Shown here: piece by piece, positions 33,524 to 41,489 of the stretch
How positions within the stretch are numbered: position 1 is the stretch's first letter
How the letters are laid out: each line of letters starts with the position of its first letter
Source: Streptomyces sp. NRRL WC-3626
GTDB taxonomy: Bacteria > Actinomycetota > Actinomycetes > Streptomycetales > Streptomycetaceae
Direction of reading: 5' to 3'
DNA: 64,000 nucleotides
NCBI RefSeq assembly: GCF_000718785.1
Contig: NZ_JOCA01000002.1
Span: 496,001 to 560,000 of the forward strand
Program-made: the position numbers and the translations under genes
Notes under the pieces: generated by a model
Database searches by the model: none
The model's input: the letters and a program-made list of their open reading frames with translations, nothing else
What the model was told of the DNA's origin: nothing

Positions 33524-34273
33524 ATGCGGAGGAACGACCCGGACGACCCCCGGCCGCGCCCGCTGTCCGCGCGGTCGGTCGTGCTGAGCCTGCTGCTGGG
33601 CACCCACCCGCCGGAGCTCCCGGCGAGGGAACTGGGGCGGCTGGTGGAGGGCTTCGGTATCGGAGGGTCCACGCTCCGCGCGGCGCTCAGCCGGATGGTC
33701 GCCGCCGGTGACCTGCGGCGAACGGACGCCGGCTACCGCCTCAGCGACCGGCTGCTCGAACGCCAGCGCCGCCAGGACGAGTCCCTGGAACCGCGCACAC
33801 GCGCGTGGGACGGTGACTGGGAACTGGTGGTGGTCACCGCCTCGGGCAGAAGCCCCGCCGAACGCGCGGATCTGCGCACCCGGCTGGCCGCCCTCCGCCT
33901 CGCCGAACTCCGTGAGGGGGTGTGGCTGCGCCCCGCCAACCTGGAGCGCCCGCTGCCCGCCGCCCTCGACGAGGTGGCCGAACGCGGCACCGCCCGCCCG
34001 GGCCGGCCCGCCGCCGAACTCGCCGCGCGCCTGTGGCCGCTGGACACCTGGTCGGACGCGGCCCGCGCGCTCCTCGGGCACGTCGGCCGCGCCACGGGCC
34101 CCGCCGAGCGGCTCGCCGCGTTCGCCGCCGTCGTACGGCATCTGCTCGCCGATCCCGTCCTGCCCCCGGACCTGCGGCCGGACGGCTGGCCGGGCGACGC
34201 GCTGCGGTCCGCCTACGCCGGGTACCGGGGGGAGCTGACGGGCGGGGCGCGCTCCCGCGCGGGCGGCGCGTGA
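33524..34273 (+). CDS. PaaX-family transcriptional regulator
   Basis: This 249-residue protein has the PaaX pattern: N-terminal winged helix (SARSVVLSLLLGTHPPELPARELGRLVEGFG in native order, with STLRAALSRMVAAGDL as the recognition part), then a central domain with WDGDWELVVVTASGRSPAERADLR. PaaX represses phenylacetate catabolism in E. coli and responds to phenylacetyl-CoA, but no paa genes are here. Its likely target is the divergent AidB-like dehydrogenase. The start ATG 33524 was chosen over an upstream ATG at 33497 because the PaaX homology begins after it and the operator dyad ends at 33494. Confidence 0.9.
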   Translation: MRRNDPDDPRPRPLSARSVVLSLLLGTHPPELPARELGRLVEGFGIGGSTLRAALSRMVAAGDLRRTDAGYRLSDRLLERQRRQDESLEPRTRAWDGDWELVVVTASGRSPAERADLRTRLAALRLAELREGVWLRPANLERPLPAALDEVAERGTARPGRPAAELAARLWPLDTWSDAARALLGHVGRATGPAERLAAFAAVVRHLLADPVLPPDLRPDGWPGDALRSAYAGYRGELTGGARSRAGGA

Positions 34274-34295
34274 CGGCGGACAGGGCCCGGTCAGC

Positions 34296-34327
34296 CGTAC
34301 GAGGCGCCGCGCGGGACGCCTCGTACG
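34296..34327. terminator. Convergent terminator hairpin
   Basis: A perfect 11-bp stem (CGTACGAGGCG at 34296-34306, CGCCTCGTACG at 34317-34327) with a 10-base loop lies between the convergent paaX-type and pectate lyase genes. Confidence 0.8.
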
Positions 34328-34345
34328 ACCGCCACCCGTGGGGGG

Positions 34346-35143
34346 CTACCGGTAGGTGATGTCCGACGACGCGTACTTGCAGTACGAGCTGTCGGGGCCC
34401 GAGCCGTTGCTGCTCGGCTCGTCACCGTCGTCGTTGCCGATGTACTTCTGGCACGGGATGATCTTCTTGCTGCCGTCCCCGATGATCGTGATGTTCCGCA
34501 GGGTCGCGCTGTCGCCGTAGTTGGTGTTGATGCCGGCGATCCTGCCGCCCTTCCAGTTCACCTCGATGGTGTTGAGGTTGATCGTCCGCTTGTACTGCGT
34601 GGAGCAGTTGCCGCAGGAGCGGACGAAGGTGCCGAAGTTCTTGACCGCGAAGTTCGACACGTTCAGCGTGCCGGCGCCGTTGAACTGGAACACCTTGTCG
34701 CTGGCTTCCTTGGCGCCGCCGCCGCTGACGGTGTACACCGACCCGGACGACTTGCCCTTGAAGGTGGCGGCGTCCTCGCCGACGTCCTCCCACCAGACGT
34801 TCTGCAGCGTGCAGGAGCCCTTGCAGTGCACGCCGTCGGCCGCGGGGGCGCCCAGGATGACGTTCTTCAGGACCGCGCCGTCCGCCAGTTCCAGGATCGG
34901 GCCCTGGTCCTCGTCCTGGCTGCCGGAGCCCAGGTCGCCGGTGCCGTAGAGGCGCTTCATCGCGTAGTCCTTGGTGCCGGACACGGAGATGGTGGAGGAG
35001 ACGCCCTGGCTGCCGTTGGCGGTGGGCCAGGTGGCGGCGCTCGCCGGGGACGCGCCGGTAGTCATGACCATGCCAACCGAGAGTCCCAGGGTGGCGAGTG
35101 CGCCCGTCAGTGCGCGAGCGCGTGGTCGTTTCGCGGAAGTCAT
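34346..35143 (-). CDS. Secreted pectate lyase, polysaccharide lyase family 3
   Basis: This 265-residue enzyme has a Sec signal peptide (basic start, hydrophobic core, likely cut after ASPASA at about residue 36). The mature part is a parallel beta-helix of the PL3 family: the diagnostic NVWWEDVGEDAATFKG is present, with Cys-rich segments (HCKGSCTLQN, RSCGNCSTQYKRT) that form disulfides. PL3 lyases cut de-esterified polygalacturonate by Ca-dependent beta-elimination. Start ATG 35143 has AAGGA upstream. A LacI-type palindrome about 120 bases upstream suggests sugar-dependent control. It fits the plant-polymer theme with the GH127 enzyme at 20701, though the genes are unlinked. Confidence 0.93.
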   Translation of the reverse strand: MTSAKRPRARALTGALATLGLSVGMVMTTGASPASAATWPTANGSQGVSSTISVSGTKDYAMKRLYGTGDLGSGSQDEDQGPILELADGAVLKNVILGAPAADGVHCKGSCTLQNVWWEDVGEDAATFKGKSSGSVYTVSGGGAKEASDKVFQFNGAGTLNVSNFAVKNFGTFVRSCGNCSTQYKRTINLNTIEVNWKGGRIAGINTNYGDSATLRNITIIGDGSKKIIPCQKYIGNDDGDEPSSNGSGPDSSYCKYASSDITYR

Positions 35144-35263
35144 GTCGTTCCTTCTGTCGTGGTGTGGGGGTACGAGCATGTACGTGAACGACGTTCGTGG
35201 AACTGTGCGGCGCGTGGTTCGAATCCGCGAACCGGTCACGCTGCTGAACGGGAAACGTATGGG

Positions 35264-35275
35264 GTAAGCGCTTTC
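35264..35275. promoter_or_regulatory. LacI-type operator-like palindrome before the pectate lyase gene
   Basis: GTAAGCGCTTTC contains the perfect 8-bp core AAGCGCTT with one mismatch in the flanks. Such central-CG palindromes are typical LacI-family operators. It lies about 120 bases before the lyase start, close enough for promoter control. The nearest LacI gene in the window is at the far right end. Confidence 0.45.
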
Positions 35276-35319
35276 TAGTCAACGGCTCGCGTGGGTCACA
35301 TTCGGCCAGGAAACGCGGA

Positions 35320-35362
35320 CGCCGGCGGCCCGGGGTGCGAGGGGCACCCCGGGCCACCGGCG
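35320..35362. terminator. Terminator hairpin after the Old Yellow Enzyme gene
   Basis: CGCCGG-x2-CCCGGGGTG pairs with CACCCCGGG-x3-CCGGCG around a short loop, a stem of about 16 bp with a small internal mismatch. It begins about 20 bases after the stop of the reverse-strand oxidoreductase gene. Confidence 0.75.
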
Positions 35363-35384
35363 TGGGCGACGGACGGTGACGGGC

Positions 35385-36464
35385 TCAGACGGAGCGGTGG
35401 TACGGGTCCGGTACATGGACCTCGCCGCCCAGCTCGCGGGCCGCGTGCCGGGCCCACGAGGGGTTGCGGAGCAGCTCGCGGCCGAGGAACACCGCATCCG
35501 CCTCGCCGTTGGCCACGATCTTCTCCGCCTGCTCGGCGTCGGTGATCATCCCCACGGCCGCGACCGGCAGCGCCGTCTCGTCGCGCACGCGCGTGGCGAA
35601 GCGGACCTGGTAGCCGGGGCCGGTCGGGATGCGGACGCCGGCGGCGTTGCCGCCGGTGGAGACGTCGAGCAGGTCGACGCCGTGGGCGTGCAGGTCGGAG
35701 GCGAAGCGGACGGTGTCGTCCGGGGTCCAGCCCGCATCCTCCAGCCAGTCCGTGGCCGAGATCCGGAAGAACAGCGGCTTGTCGTCCGGCCACTCCTCGC
35801 GCACGGCGTCGACCACCTCGAGCGCGAACCGCGTCCGGTTCTCGTACGAACCGCCGTAGGCGTCGGTGCGGCGGTTGGAGTGCGGGGAGAGGAACTCGTT
35901 GATCAGATAACCGTGGGCGCCGTGCACCTCGGCGATCTCGAACCCGGCGGCGAGCGCCCGCCGTGCGGCCGCGCGGAACTGTCCGACGATGTTCCGGATC
36001 TCCTCGGCGGACAGCTCGTCCGGCACCGGGTGACGCTCGTCGAAGGCGACCGGGCTCGGGGCCATCGGCTGCCAGCCGTGACCGTCGGGGCCGACCGGCG
36101 CGCCGCCCTTCCAGGTGCGCTCGGTCGACGCCTTGCGTCCCGCGTGGGCGAGCTGGATGGCGGGGACGGTGCCCTGTGCGGTCAGGAAGCGGGTGATCCG
36201 GCGGAAGGCCTCGACCTGGGTGTCGTTCCAGATCCCGAGGTCGTACGGCGAGATCCGGCCCTCCGGCGACACGCCGGTGGCCTCGACGACGATCAGGCCG
36301 GTGCCGCCGGCCGCGCGGGCGGCGTAGTGCGCGAAGTGCCAGTCGTTGGGCGCGCCGGTGTCAGGGCCCTCGGGTGCCGCCGAGTACTGGCACATCGGAG
36401 CCATCCAGACCCGGTTGGGCACGGTCACATCGCGCAGGGTGTACGGCTCGAACAGCGTGCTCAC
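35385..36464 (-). CDS. NADH:flavin oxidoreductase, Old Yellow Enzyme family (YqjM class)
   Basis: This 359-residue TIM-barrel flavoenzyme reduces activated C=C bonds of enones and nitro compounds with NAD(P)H and FMN. It has the YqjM-class Cys in MAPMCQYSA (Cys25), LAHAGRKAS, the substrate-anchoring His pair in VHGAHGYLINEFLSP, and SYENRTRFALE. I chose GTG 36464 because GGAG lies six bases upstream and the family N terminus begins there; ATG 36476 would add four residues. It diverges from an ArsR-type regulator. Two TCGTACGA copies in the gap suggest thiol- or electrophile-responsive repression, as seen for several OYE genes. Confidence 0.94.
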   Translation of the reverse strand: MSTLFEPYTLRDVTVPNRVWMAPMCQYSAAPEGPDTGAPNDWHFAHYAARAAGGTGLIVVEATGVSPEGRISPYDLGIWNDTQVEAFRRITRFLTAQGTVPAIQLAHAGRKASTERTWKGGAPVGPDGHGWQPMAPSPVAFDERHPVPDELSAEEIRNIVGQFRAAARRALAAGFEIAEVHGAHGYLINEFLSPHSNRRTDAYGGSYENRTRFALEVVDAVREEWPDDKPLFFRISATDWLEDAGWTPDDTVRFASDLHAHGVDLLDVSTGGNAAGVRIPTGPGYQVRFATRVRDETALPVAAVGMITDAEQAEKIVANGEADAVFLGRELLRNPSWARHAARELGGEVHVPDPYHRSV

Positions 36465-36500
36465 GGTGGGCTCCATTCGGCGGGACCGGGATTGGTAGGC

Positions 36501-36556
36501 TCGTACGATAAGCATCGTAATACGGGGGATGTCAAACTACGACGACTCTCGTACGA
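36501..36556. promoter_or_regulatory. Two TCGTACGA palindromes in the OYE/ArsR divergent region
   Basis: Identical 8-bp palindromes occur at 36501-36508 and 36549-36556, each preceded by C, about 48 bases apart centre to centre. They flank an AT-rich segment likely to contain both promoters. They are candidate operators for the adjacent ArsR-type repressor. Confidence 0.5.
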
Positions 36557-36574
36557 TGAAGGTTCCCGGACCGA

Positions 36575-36946
36575 ATGCGAGCCACCGTGACGACCGCCTC
36601 CTCCGCCCCCAGCAGCCGCGCTCTGCCGCACCCGGTGTGCGAGGAGATCCGGCTGGAAGGCGTGCTGCACGCGCTCTCCGACCCCGTTCGGCTGCGGATC
36701 GTGCGCCGGCTCGCGGCCGAGGGCGTCGAACTGTCCTGCTCCCACTTCGACCTGCCGGTCACCAAGTCCACCACCACGCACCACTTCCGGGTGCTGCGGG
36801 AGAGCGGCGTGATCCGGCAGACCTACGAGGGCACCGCCAAGATGAACGGCCTCCGCCGCACGGACCTGGACGGCCTCTTCCCCGGCCTCCTCGACGCCCT
36901 CCTCGCGGCGGCCGCCCGCCAGGAGGCCCGCCACGGCGTGCGGTGA
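36575..36946 (+). CDS. ArsR/SmtB-family helix-turn-helix regulator
   Basis: This 123-residue protein is a single winged helix with LHALSDPVRLRIVRRLA, CSHFDLPVTKSTTTHHFRVLRESGVI as the recognition part, and QTYEGTAKMNGLRR as the wing. It has only one Cys in the core (ELSCSHF), so no obvious metal site; redox or electrophile sensing by that Cys is possible. It diverges from the Old Yellow Enzyme gene, its likely target. This OYE-repressor pairing is common in actinobacteria. Start ATG 36575 has GAAGG upstream; GTG 36587 is possible. Confidence 0.9.
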   Translation: MRATVTTASSAPSSRALPHPVCEEIRLEGVLHALSDPVRLRIVRRLAAEGVELSCSHFDLPVTKSTTTHHFRVLRESGVIRQTYEGTAKMNGLRRTDLDGLFPGLLDALLAAAARQEARHGVR

Positions 36947-37072
36947 CGTCATCCGGTCGCCGGGCGTCCGGTGAGCCGCCGGGGCTGTGCACGCTCCGCT
37001 GACAGGGTGCCGTCCGCCGTCCCGGGTGCGTGTTCTGCGGGAGGAAACTGATCACACGGTTACGTTGCGTGT

Positions 37073-37594
37073 GTGCTTGAGGCATCTTTCCTTCATCTTT
37101 GCGATCGCTCTCCGGCGGAGGGAGCGGTGTCCGTGTGGCCCGCGTGGGAGGTGCGGGAGGGGGAGCGTGCGACGCGGTGGCTCCATGTGCGGCTGGCCTT
37201 CGCCGACGGAGCCCGGATCGACGCGCTGGTGACGGTGTGCGAGGGCTGGGTGTGCGTCGAGGACGTACGGGCGCGGCCCGCGCTGGCACTGGAGGACCTG
37301 GCCCTGTTCGCCGACTGGATCGAGGGACCGCTGGCACAGGCCTGCGGTGCCGAGACCGAGCCGGACGCCGGGGACGACGCCGGCACGGGGGCGCACCGGC
37401 AGCGGCCCGCGCCGGCGACGGGCCCTCTCGAGCGGGGGCTCGTGGCACGGGCGTACCGCACGGCGCAGGAGAAGGGAGCCGATCCCGTTCTCGCGGTGAT
37501 GGACGAGACGGGATACAGCCGGCGCGGCGCGCTCAGGCTCATCGGCCGGACGCGCGACGCGGGCCTGCTGCCCGCGCGGCACGCCCGGCGCTGA
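37073..37594 (+). CDS. DUF6214-like hypothetical protein
   Basis: This 173-residue cytoplasmic protein has an N-terminal half with WPAWEVREGERATRWLHVRLAF and ALALEDLALFADWIEGPL, and a C-terminal part with LERGLVARAYRTAQEKGADPVLAVMDETG that looks like a small helical HTH-like module (GYSRRGALRLIGRTRDAGLL). I believe it belongs to the Streptomyces DUF6214 group, but this is from memory. Function is unknown. The GTG at 37073 has no ribosome binding site; a TTACGT lies about 10 bases upstream and the transcript may be leaderless. It follows the ArsR gene by 126 bases and is probably independent. Confidence 0.7.
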   Translation: MLEASFLHLCDRSPAEGAVSVWPAWEVREGERATRWLHVRLAFADGARIDALVTVCEGWVCVEDVRARPALALEDLALFADWIEGPLAQACGAETEPDAGDDAGTGAHRQRPAPATGPLERGLVARAYRTAQEKGADPVLAVMDETGYSRRGALRLIGRTRDAGLLPARHARR

Positions 37595-37649
37595 GCCGGC
37601 CGGCCGGGGCCGGCGGCCTGGCTGCGGATCGCCGGGTGCGGGCGTGCCG

Positions 37650-38312
37650 TCACATCAGGTTGCGCATCCGGCTGATCTCGCTGGTCTGCTGGGCGACGAC
37701 GTCGTCCGCCATCTCCTCCATCACGAGGTTGTTGCCCTCCCCCTTCACCTCGGTGGACATGGTGATCGCCCCCTGGTGATGAGTGATCATCAGGGTGAGG
37801 AAGAGCTGGTCGAACGCCGCGCCGTCGGCCGCGCTCAACTGCTTCAGCTGGGCCTGCGTGGCCATCCCCGGCATCGTCGCGTGGTCGTGTGCGTGCCCGT
37901 CGTCCCGCTCCGTCCTGCCGTGGCTCTTCAGCCACGCCTTCATCGCCTTGATCTCGGGCCCCTGCGCGGCCGCGATGCGCTCCGCCAGCTTGACGATCTT
38001 CTTCGACTCGGCGCGGTCCGGAGCCAGTTCGGTCATCTCGAGGGCCTGCGCGTGGTGCTCGATCATCATCCGCGCGTACGTCACGTCCGCGGAGTTGGGG
38101 GAGTCGTCCTCCGCGCGCTGCCGCTGGGCCTCCTCGGCCGACAGGGTCCGGTTGGCCTCCCCGGGCCCGCCCGGCGCGATGACCGAAGGCCCGCTCCCGG
38201 CAGCCCGATCGGCGCCGTCGGTGTCCGAGTCGCAGCCCACGAGCCCGAGTACGGCCAGGGCGGTCAGCCCGGCCGCGACGACGGACACGCGTGACGCACG
38301 GCGGTAGTGCAC
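37650..38312 (-). CDS. DUF305 family lipoprotein
   Basis: This 220-residue protein has a lipoprotein signal (LAVLGLVGC, Cys near residue 27), so it is anchored outside the membrane. It carries two copies of the DUF305 motif: YARMMIEHHAQALEMTEL and LTLMITHHQGAITMS, each with an HH pair, and further Met/His residues between (DDGHAHDHATMPGM). DUF305 proteins are ferritin-like and often linked to copper. The GTG start at 38312 has AGGAGG in ideal position. It diverges from the LVIVD-repeat secreted protein; the two probably share regulation. Copper binding is inference from His/Met content. Confidence 0.9.
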   Translation of the reverse strand: MHYRRASRVSVVAAGLTALAVLGLVGCDSDTDGADRAAGSGPSVIAPGGPGEANRTLSAEEAQRQRAEDDSPNSADVTYARMMIEHHAQALEMTELAPDRAESKKIVKLAERIAAAQGPEIKAMKAWLKSHGRTERDDGHAHDHATMPGMATQAQLKQLSAADGAAFDQLFLTLMITHHQGAITMSTEVKGEGNNLVMEEMADDVVAQQTSEISRMRNLM

Positions 38313-38446
38313 AAGGACCTCCTGTGACTGGCGGCAACCCCCGTCGGGGCTGGGGCACATGACACCTCGTGAGTGTCGACGACCGTCCTAGCACGCTTCC
38401 GCACGTCAGTGATCGAAAAACTTCATTGCAAGTGTGTTGCCCTCTG

Positions 38447-38508
38447 TTGGTATGTGCATGCCGAAGACGATACTGCCGGAGCGAAAACCGTTCCGACGCG
38501 AACGGAAC
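38447..38508 (+). promoter_or_regulatory. Putative promoter and 5'-UTR dyad of the LVIVD-repeat gene
   Basis: A TTGGTA (38447-38452), 16-base spacer and GATACT (38469-38474) resemble a housekeeping promoter. A perfect dyad GTTCCG (38490-38495) / CGGAAC (38503-38508) lies just before the GGGAGGAA ribosome site and could be an operator or a small stem-loop. Confidence 0.4.
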
Positions 38509-38523
38509 CAGGGAGGAAAAACA

Positions 38524-40026
38524 GTGATCCTGTTGAGCGTTTCCCGAAATCGGCGCAGACGCCTGGGAGTCGCGGCGGCGGCCGGCGGCCTGCTGGCCGC
38601 GCTGCTCACCGCCGCGCCGGCCGCGGCGATCCCCGACCCCGGGGACTCGCCCGCCGCCGAGAAGGAGGTTTCCCGCAGCGACCAGGCCGAGGCGCGCCGC
38701 GCCATCGAGAGCGGCGAGATACCCGCACAGGACGAGGTCGTCCACTCCGACAACATCCGGCATGTGGCGCACATCCCCAAGGACGTGCTGTCCGGCACCA
38801 ACTCGGACCTGGCCTTCCAGGGACGCTACGCCTTCGCCGGCAACTACGACGGGTTCCGCATCTTCGACATCAGCAACCCGAAGGCGCCGAAGACGGTGGC
38901 CCAGGTGCTGTGCCCCGGCTCGCAGAACGACATCTCCGTCTCCGGCGATCTGCTGTTCCTGTCCACCGACTCCTCGCGCAGTGACGACAGTTGCAACAGC
39001 ACCACACAGCCGGCGACCGAGAAGTCCTCGTGGGAGGGCATGAAGGTCTTCGACATCAGCGACAAGCGCAACCCGCGCTACGTCGCCGCCGTCGAGACCG
39101 CCTGCGGTTCGCACACCCACACGCTGGTGCCCGAGCGCAAGAACGTCTACATCTACGTCTCCTCGTACTCGCCGAACGCGGCCTACCCGGACTGCCAGCC
39201 GCCGCACGACGGCATCTCCGTCATCAAGGTGCCGCGCAAGGCCCCGCACAAGGCGGCGCTCGTCGGCTTCCCGGTGCTGTTCCCGGGTGAGGGTCCCGAC
39301 GGCGGCGGCAACCCCGGCGGACCCACCAACCCGGGTGTCTCCAAGACCACCGGCTGCCACGACATCACCGTGCTGCCCTCGAAGGACCTGGCCGCCGGTG
39401 CCTGCATGGGCGACGGCATCCTGTTCTCCATCAAGGACCCGGAGCGTCCGCGGGTGATCGACCGGGTGCAGGACAACGTCAACTTCGCGTTCTGGCACTC
39501 GGCGACCTTCAACCAGAAGGCGAACAAGGTCGTCTTCACCGACGAGCTCGGCGGCGGCGGCGCCGCCACCTGCAACGCGGAGGTCGGCCCGGACCGCGGC
39601 GCGGACGGCATCTACGACATCGTCGGCAAGGGCGACAAGCGCGAGCTGGTCTTCCGCAGCTACTTCAAGATCCCCCGTCACCAGGCGGACACCGAGAACT
39701 GCGTCGCCCACAACGGCTCGCTGATCCCGGTCAAGGGCAAGGACCTGATGGTCCAGGCCTGGTACCAGGGCGGCGTCTCCGTGTGGGACTTCACCAACTC
39801 CTCGAAGCCGAAGGAGATCGCCTACTTCGAGCGCGGTCCGCTCTCCACCGAGGACCTCGTCACCGGGGGCTCCTGGTCGGCGTACTACTACAACGGCTAC
39901 ATCTACTCGAACGACATCGCCAAGGGCTTCGACGTCCTGAAGATCGACGACCGGCGTACGGACCCGGCCCGCTGGGTCCACCTGCGGGAGCTCAACACAC
40001 AGACCCAGCCGGACTACTTCGACTGA
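38524..40026 (+). CDS. Secreted LVIVD-repeat beta-propeller protein
   Basis: This 500-residue protein has a signal peptide (RNRRRRLG, hydrophobic core, cleavage around TAAPAAA). The mature part is a propeller of LVIVD-type repeats such as FRIFDISNPKAPKTVAQV, MKVFDISDKRNPRYVAAVE and VSVWDFTNSSKPKEIAYF. It contains several His and Cys residues (GSHTHTLVP, GCHDITVLP) at blade tips. The GTG at 38524 is preceded by GGGAGGAA. The function is unknown; its divergent partner is a DUF305 lipoprotein and the pair recurs in Streptomyces as far as I recall. Its 3' end overlaps the convergent TetR gene by 13 bases. Confidence 0.88.
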   Translation: MILLSVSRNRRRRLGVAAAAGGLLAALLTAAPAAAIPDPGDSPAAEKEVSRSDQAEARRAIESGEIPAQDEVVHSDNIRHVAHIPKDVLSGTNSDLAFQGRYAFAGNYDGFRIFDISNPKAPKTVAQVLCPGSQNDISVSGDLLFLSTDSSRSDDSCNSTTQPATEKSSWEGMKVFDISDKRNPRYVAAVETACGSHTHTLVPERKNVYIYVSSYSPNAAYPDCQPPHDGISVIKVPRKAPHKAALVGFPVLFPGEGPDGGGNPGGPTNPGVSKTTGCHDITVLPSKDLAAGACMGDGILFSIKDPERPRVIDRVQDNVNFAFWHSATFNQKANKVVFTDELGGGGAATCNAEVGPDRGADGIYDIVGKGDKRELVFRSYFKIPRHQADTENCVAHNGSLIPVKGKDLMVQAWYQGGVSVWDFTNSSKPKEIAYFERGPLSTEDLVTGGSWSAYYYNGYIYSNDIAKGFDVLKIDDRRTDPARWVHLRELNTQTQPDYFD

Positions 40027-40688
40027 GCGTCCGGCTGCGGCCCGGTCGAGAAGAACCGGGCCAGGTCCGCTCCGCACGTCCCGCCGGGCACCTCGGTGTC
40101 CGGCGGGACACCCGCCTCCCAGTCGAGCCGGTAGCGCTTGAACAGCTCCGCCCGCAGTACGGGGACCGGCATGGGCGCGCCCGGCATCAGGGCCGCGTAC
40201 ACGGCGCCCATCAGCAGGGCGCGCAGCATCGGGTAGTCCGCGTCGACGTCGTCCGAGCCGTGCCGGGCGACGGTGTCGCGCAGCAGTTCCGCCAGGCGCC
40301 GCTGTTCGGGGCAGGGCAGGAAGCCCTCGGCCTGCAGCAGTCCGGCCATGTGCTGGCGCATCAGCACCGGCCGGTCCCGCGCCAGACCCAGGATCGCGTC
40401 GATCGCCCGTGCCATCCGCTCCCGGCCGTCCTCGGTGTGCGGTTCCCGCTCCAGGGCCTCCTCCAGGGTGCGGTGCATCAGCCGGTGCACGGCGGACTGA
40501 AGGAGCTGGCGCTTCCCCGGGAAGTAGTACGAGACCAGGCCCCGCGCGGAACCGGCCCGGTCGGCTATGTCGCCCAGCGTCGTCGCCTCGTACCCGTGCT
40601 CGCCGACCAGCTCGACCGCGGCGTGCAGGAGCCGCTCCTTCGAACGCCTCCGCAACTCTTCATTGACCAGGGCGCTGCGCGGGGACAT
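40014..40688 (-). CDS. TetR-family transcriptional regulator
   Basis: This 224-residue regulator has an N-terminal TetR helix-turn-helix (RLLHAAVELVGEHGYEATTLGDIA with ARGLVSYYFPGKRQLL, the family-typical recognition helix and YYF motif) and a helical ligand domain. It lies downstream of the PAP2 gene on the same strand and has its own 39-base gap containing a 21-bp imperfect palindrome, a likely autoregulatory operator. The target beyond itself is not obvious. Its last codons overlap the convergent LVIVD gene. Confidence 0.92.
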   Translation of the reverse strand: MSPRSALVNEELRRRSKERLLHAAVELVGEHGYEATTLGDIADRAGSARGLVSYYFPGKRQLLQSAVHRLMHRTLEEALEREPHTEDGRERMARAIDAILGLARDRPVLMRQHMAGLLQAEGFLPCPEQRRLAELLRDTVARHGSDDVDADYPMLRALLMGAVYAALMPGAPMPVPVLRAELFKRYRLDWEAGVPPDTEVPGGTCGADLARFFSTGPQPDAQSK

Positions 40689-40701
40689 GCTGGACTCCTG
40701 C

Positions 40702-40722
40702 GTTGACTGGCTGGCAGCCAAC
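40702..40722. promoter_or_regulatory. Candidate TetR operator
   Basis: A 21-bp imperfect palindrome with arms GTTGxCTG and CAGxCAAC lies 14 bases before the TetR start, next to a TATACT-like -10. It overlaps no other promoter, so autoregulation is the simplest reading. Confidence 0.5.
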
Positions 40723-40727
40723 TATAC

Positions 40728-41489
40728 TCAACGCGTCCGGCGAGGCCCCCTGGCGGGCCTCTTCGGGGTGCCGTTCATCTCGGGCGACGCGGGGGATCGT
40801 CCGAGATGAGCGGTGGCCGGGCAGCGGCGCCTGTGGAACTCCACCGCCGCCAGCACCAGCAGGGCGCCCAGCAGCCAGCCGCCCAGGACGTCCGTGGGCC
40901 AGTGGACGCCCAGCCAGACCCGGGTGAGGCCCACGCCGGCCACGGAGACGACCGCCACCGCCAGCGCCGTACGCCACAGGACGCGGGGCGCTCCGTGACG
41001 GTGCAGCAGCCACAGCAGCAGGCCGCAGACGACCGTCGCGGTCATGGCGTGCCCGGACGGGAACGCGGCGTAGTGCGCGGAGTCCACCGGGTCGGGCCAG
41101 GTCGGGCGGGCGCGGTCCAGGGCGGCCTTGAGGCCCTGTTGAACGGCTGTGCCGACGGCGACGGTCAGAAGCAGCCAGAGTGCCGTCCAGCCGTCCGCGT
41201 AGCGGCGGAGCAGCAGGACGGCCGTCGCCCCGCAGAGGATCCGCATCGTCCAGGGGTCCCAGATCCAGTCCGTCAGGATGCGGGACGTCTGGGTGAGCGC
41301 CGGCTCCTCGACCGCCCAGCGGTGGGTGGTGCGGGCGATGCCCGCGTCCAGGTCGAGCAGGGGGCGCCATTCGATGCCGACGAGCGTGAGCAGGAGGGCC
41401 GAGCACAGGGCGAGGAGGCTGGTGGGGAGATGGGGTGTGCGGCGCTGCCTCGGGGGTTCGGGCGGGGAGTCGGTGTGGGGGGTGTGCAT
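40728..41489 (-). CDS. PAP2-family membrane phosphatase
   Basis: This 253-residue protein has about six membrane helices and the three PAP2 motifs in order: KAALDRARP, PSGHAM, and GLTRVWLGVHWPTDVLGG, each with its catalytic Lys/Arg/His residues. Such enzymes dephosphorylate phosphatidate, undecaprenyl pyrophosphate or similar lipids at the outer face of the membrane. It begins with a Pro-rich cytoplasmic tail. It may be co-transcribed with the downstream TetR gene. The precise lipid substrate is not deducible. Confidence 0.93.
   Translation of the reverse strand: MHTPHTDSPPEPPRQRRTPHLPTSLLALCSALLLTLVGIEWRPLLDLDAGIARTTHRWAVEEPALTQTSRILTDWIWDPWTMRILCGATAVLLLRRYADGWTALWLLLTVAVGTAVQQGLKAALDRARPTWPDPVDSAHYAAFPSGHAMTATVVCGLLLWLLHRHGAPRVLWRTALAVAVVSVAGVGLTRVWLGVHWPTDVLGGWLLGALLVLAAVEFHRRRCPATAHLGRSPASPEMNGTPKRPARGPRRTR

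Noticed and set aside
35213..35229. tRNA T-arm-like sequence (CGTGG, TTCGAAT, CCGCG).
   Set aside because: The 5-bp stem and TTCGAAT loop look right, but no matching acceptor, D or anticodon arms can be placed upstream, so there is no tRNA gene. It could be a remnant or attachment-site relic but is more likely chance.
37093..40077. A long reverse-strand frame opposite the DUF6214-like and LVIVD genes.
   Set aside because: It is the antisense shadow of real genes; its translation is Val/Arg/Gly repetitive with no domain.
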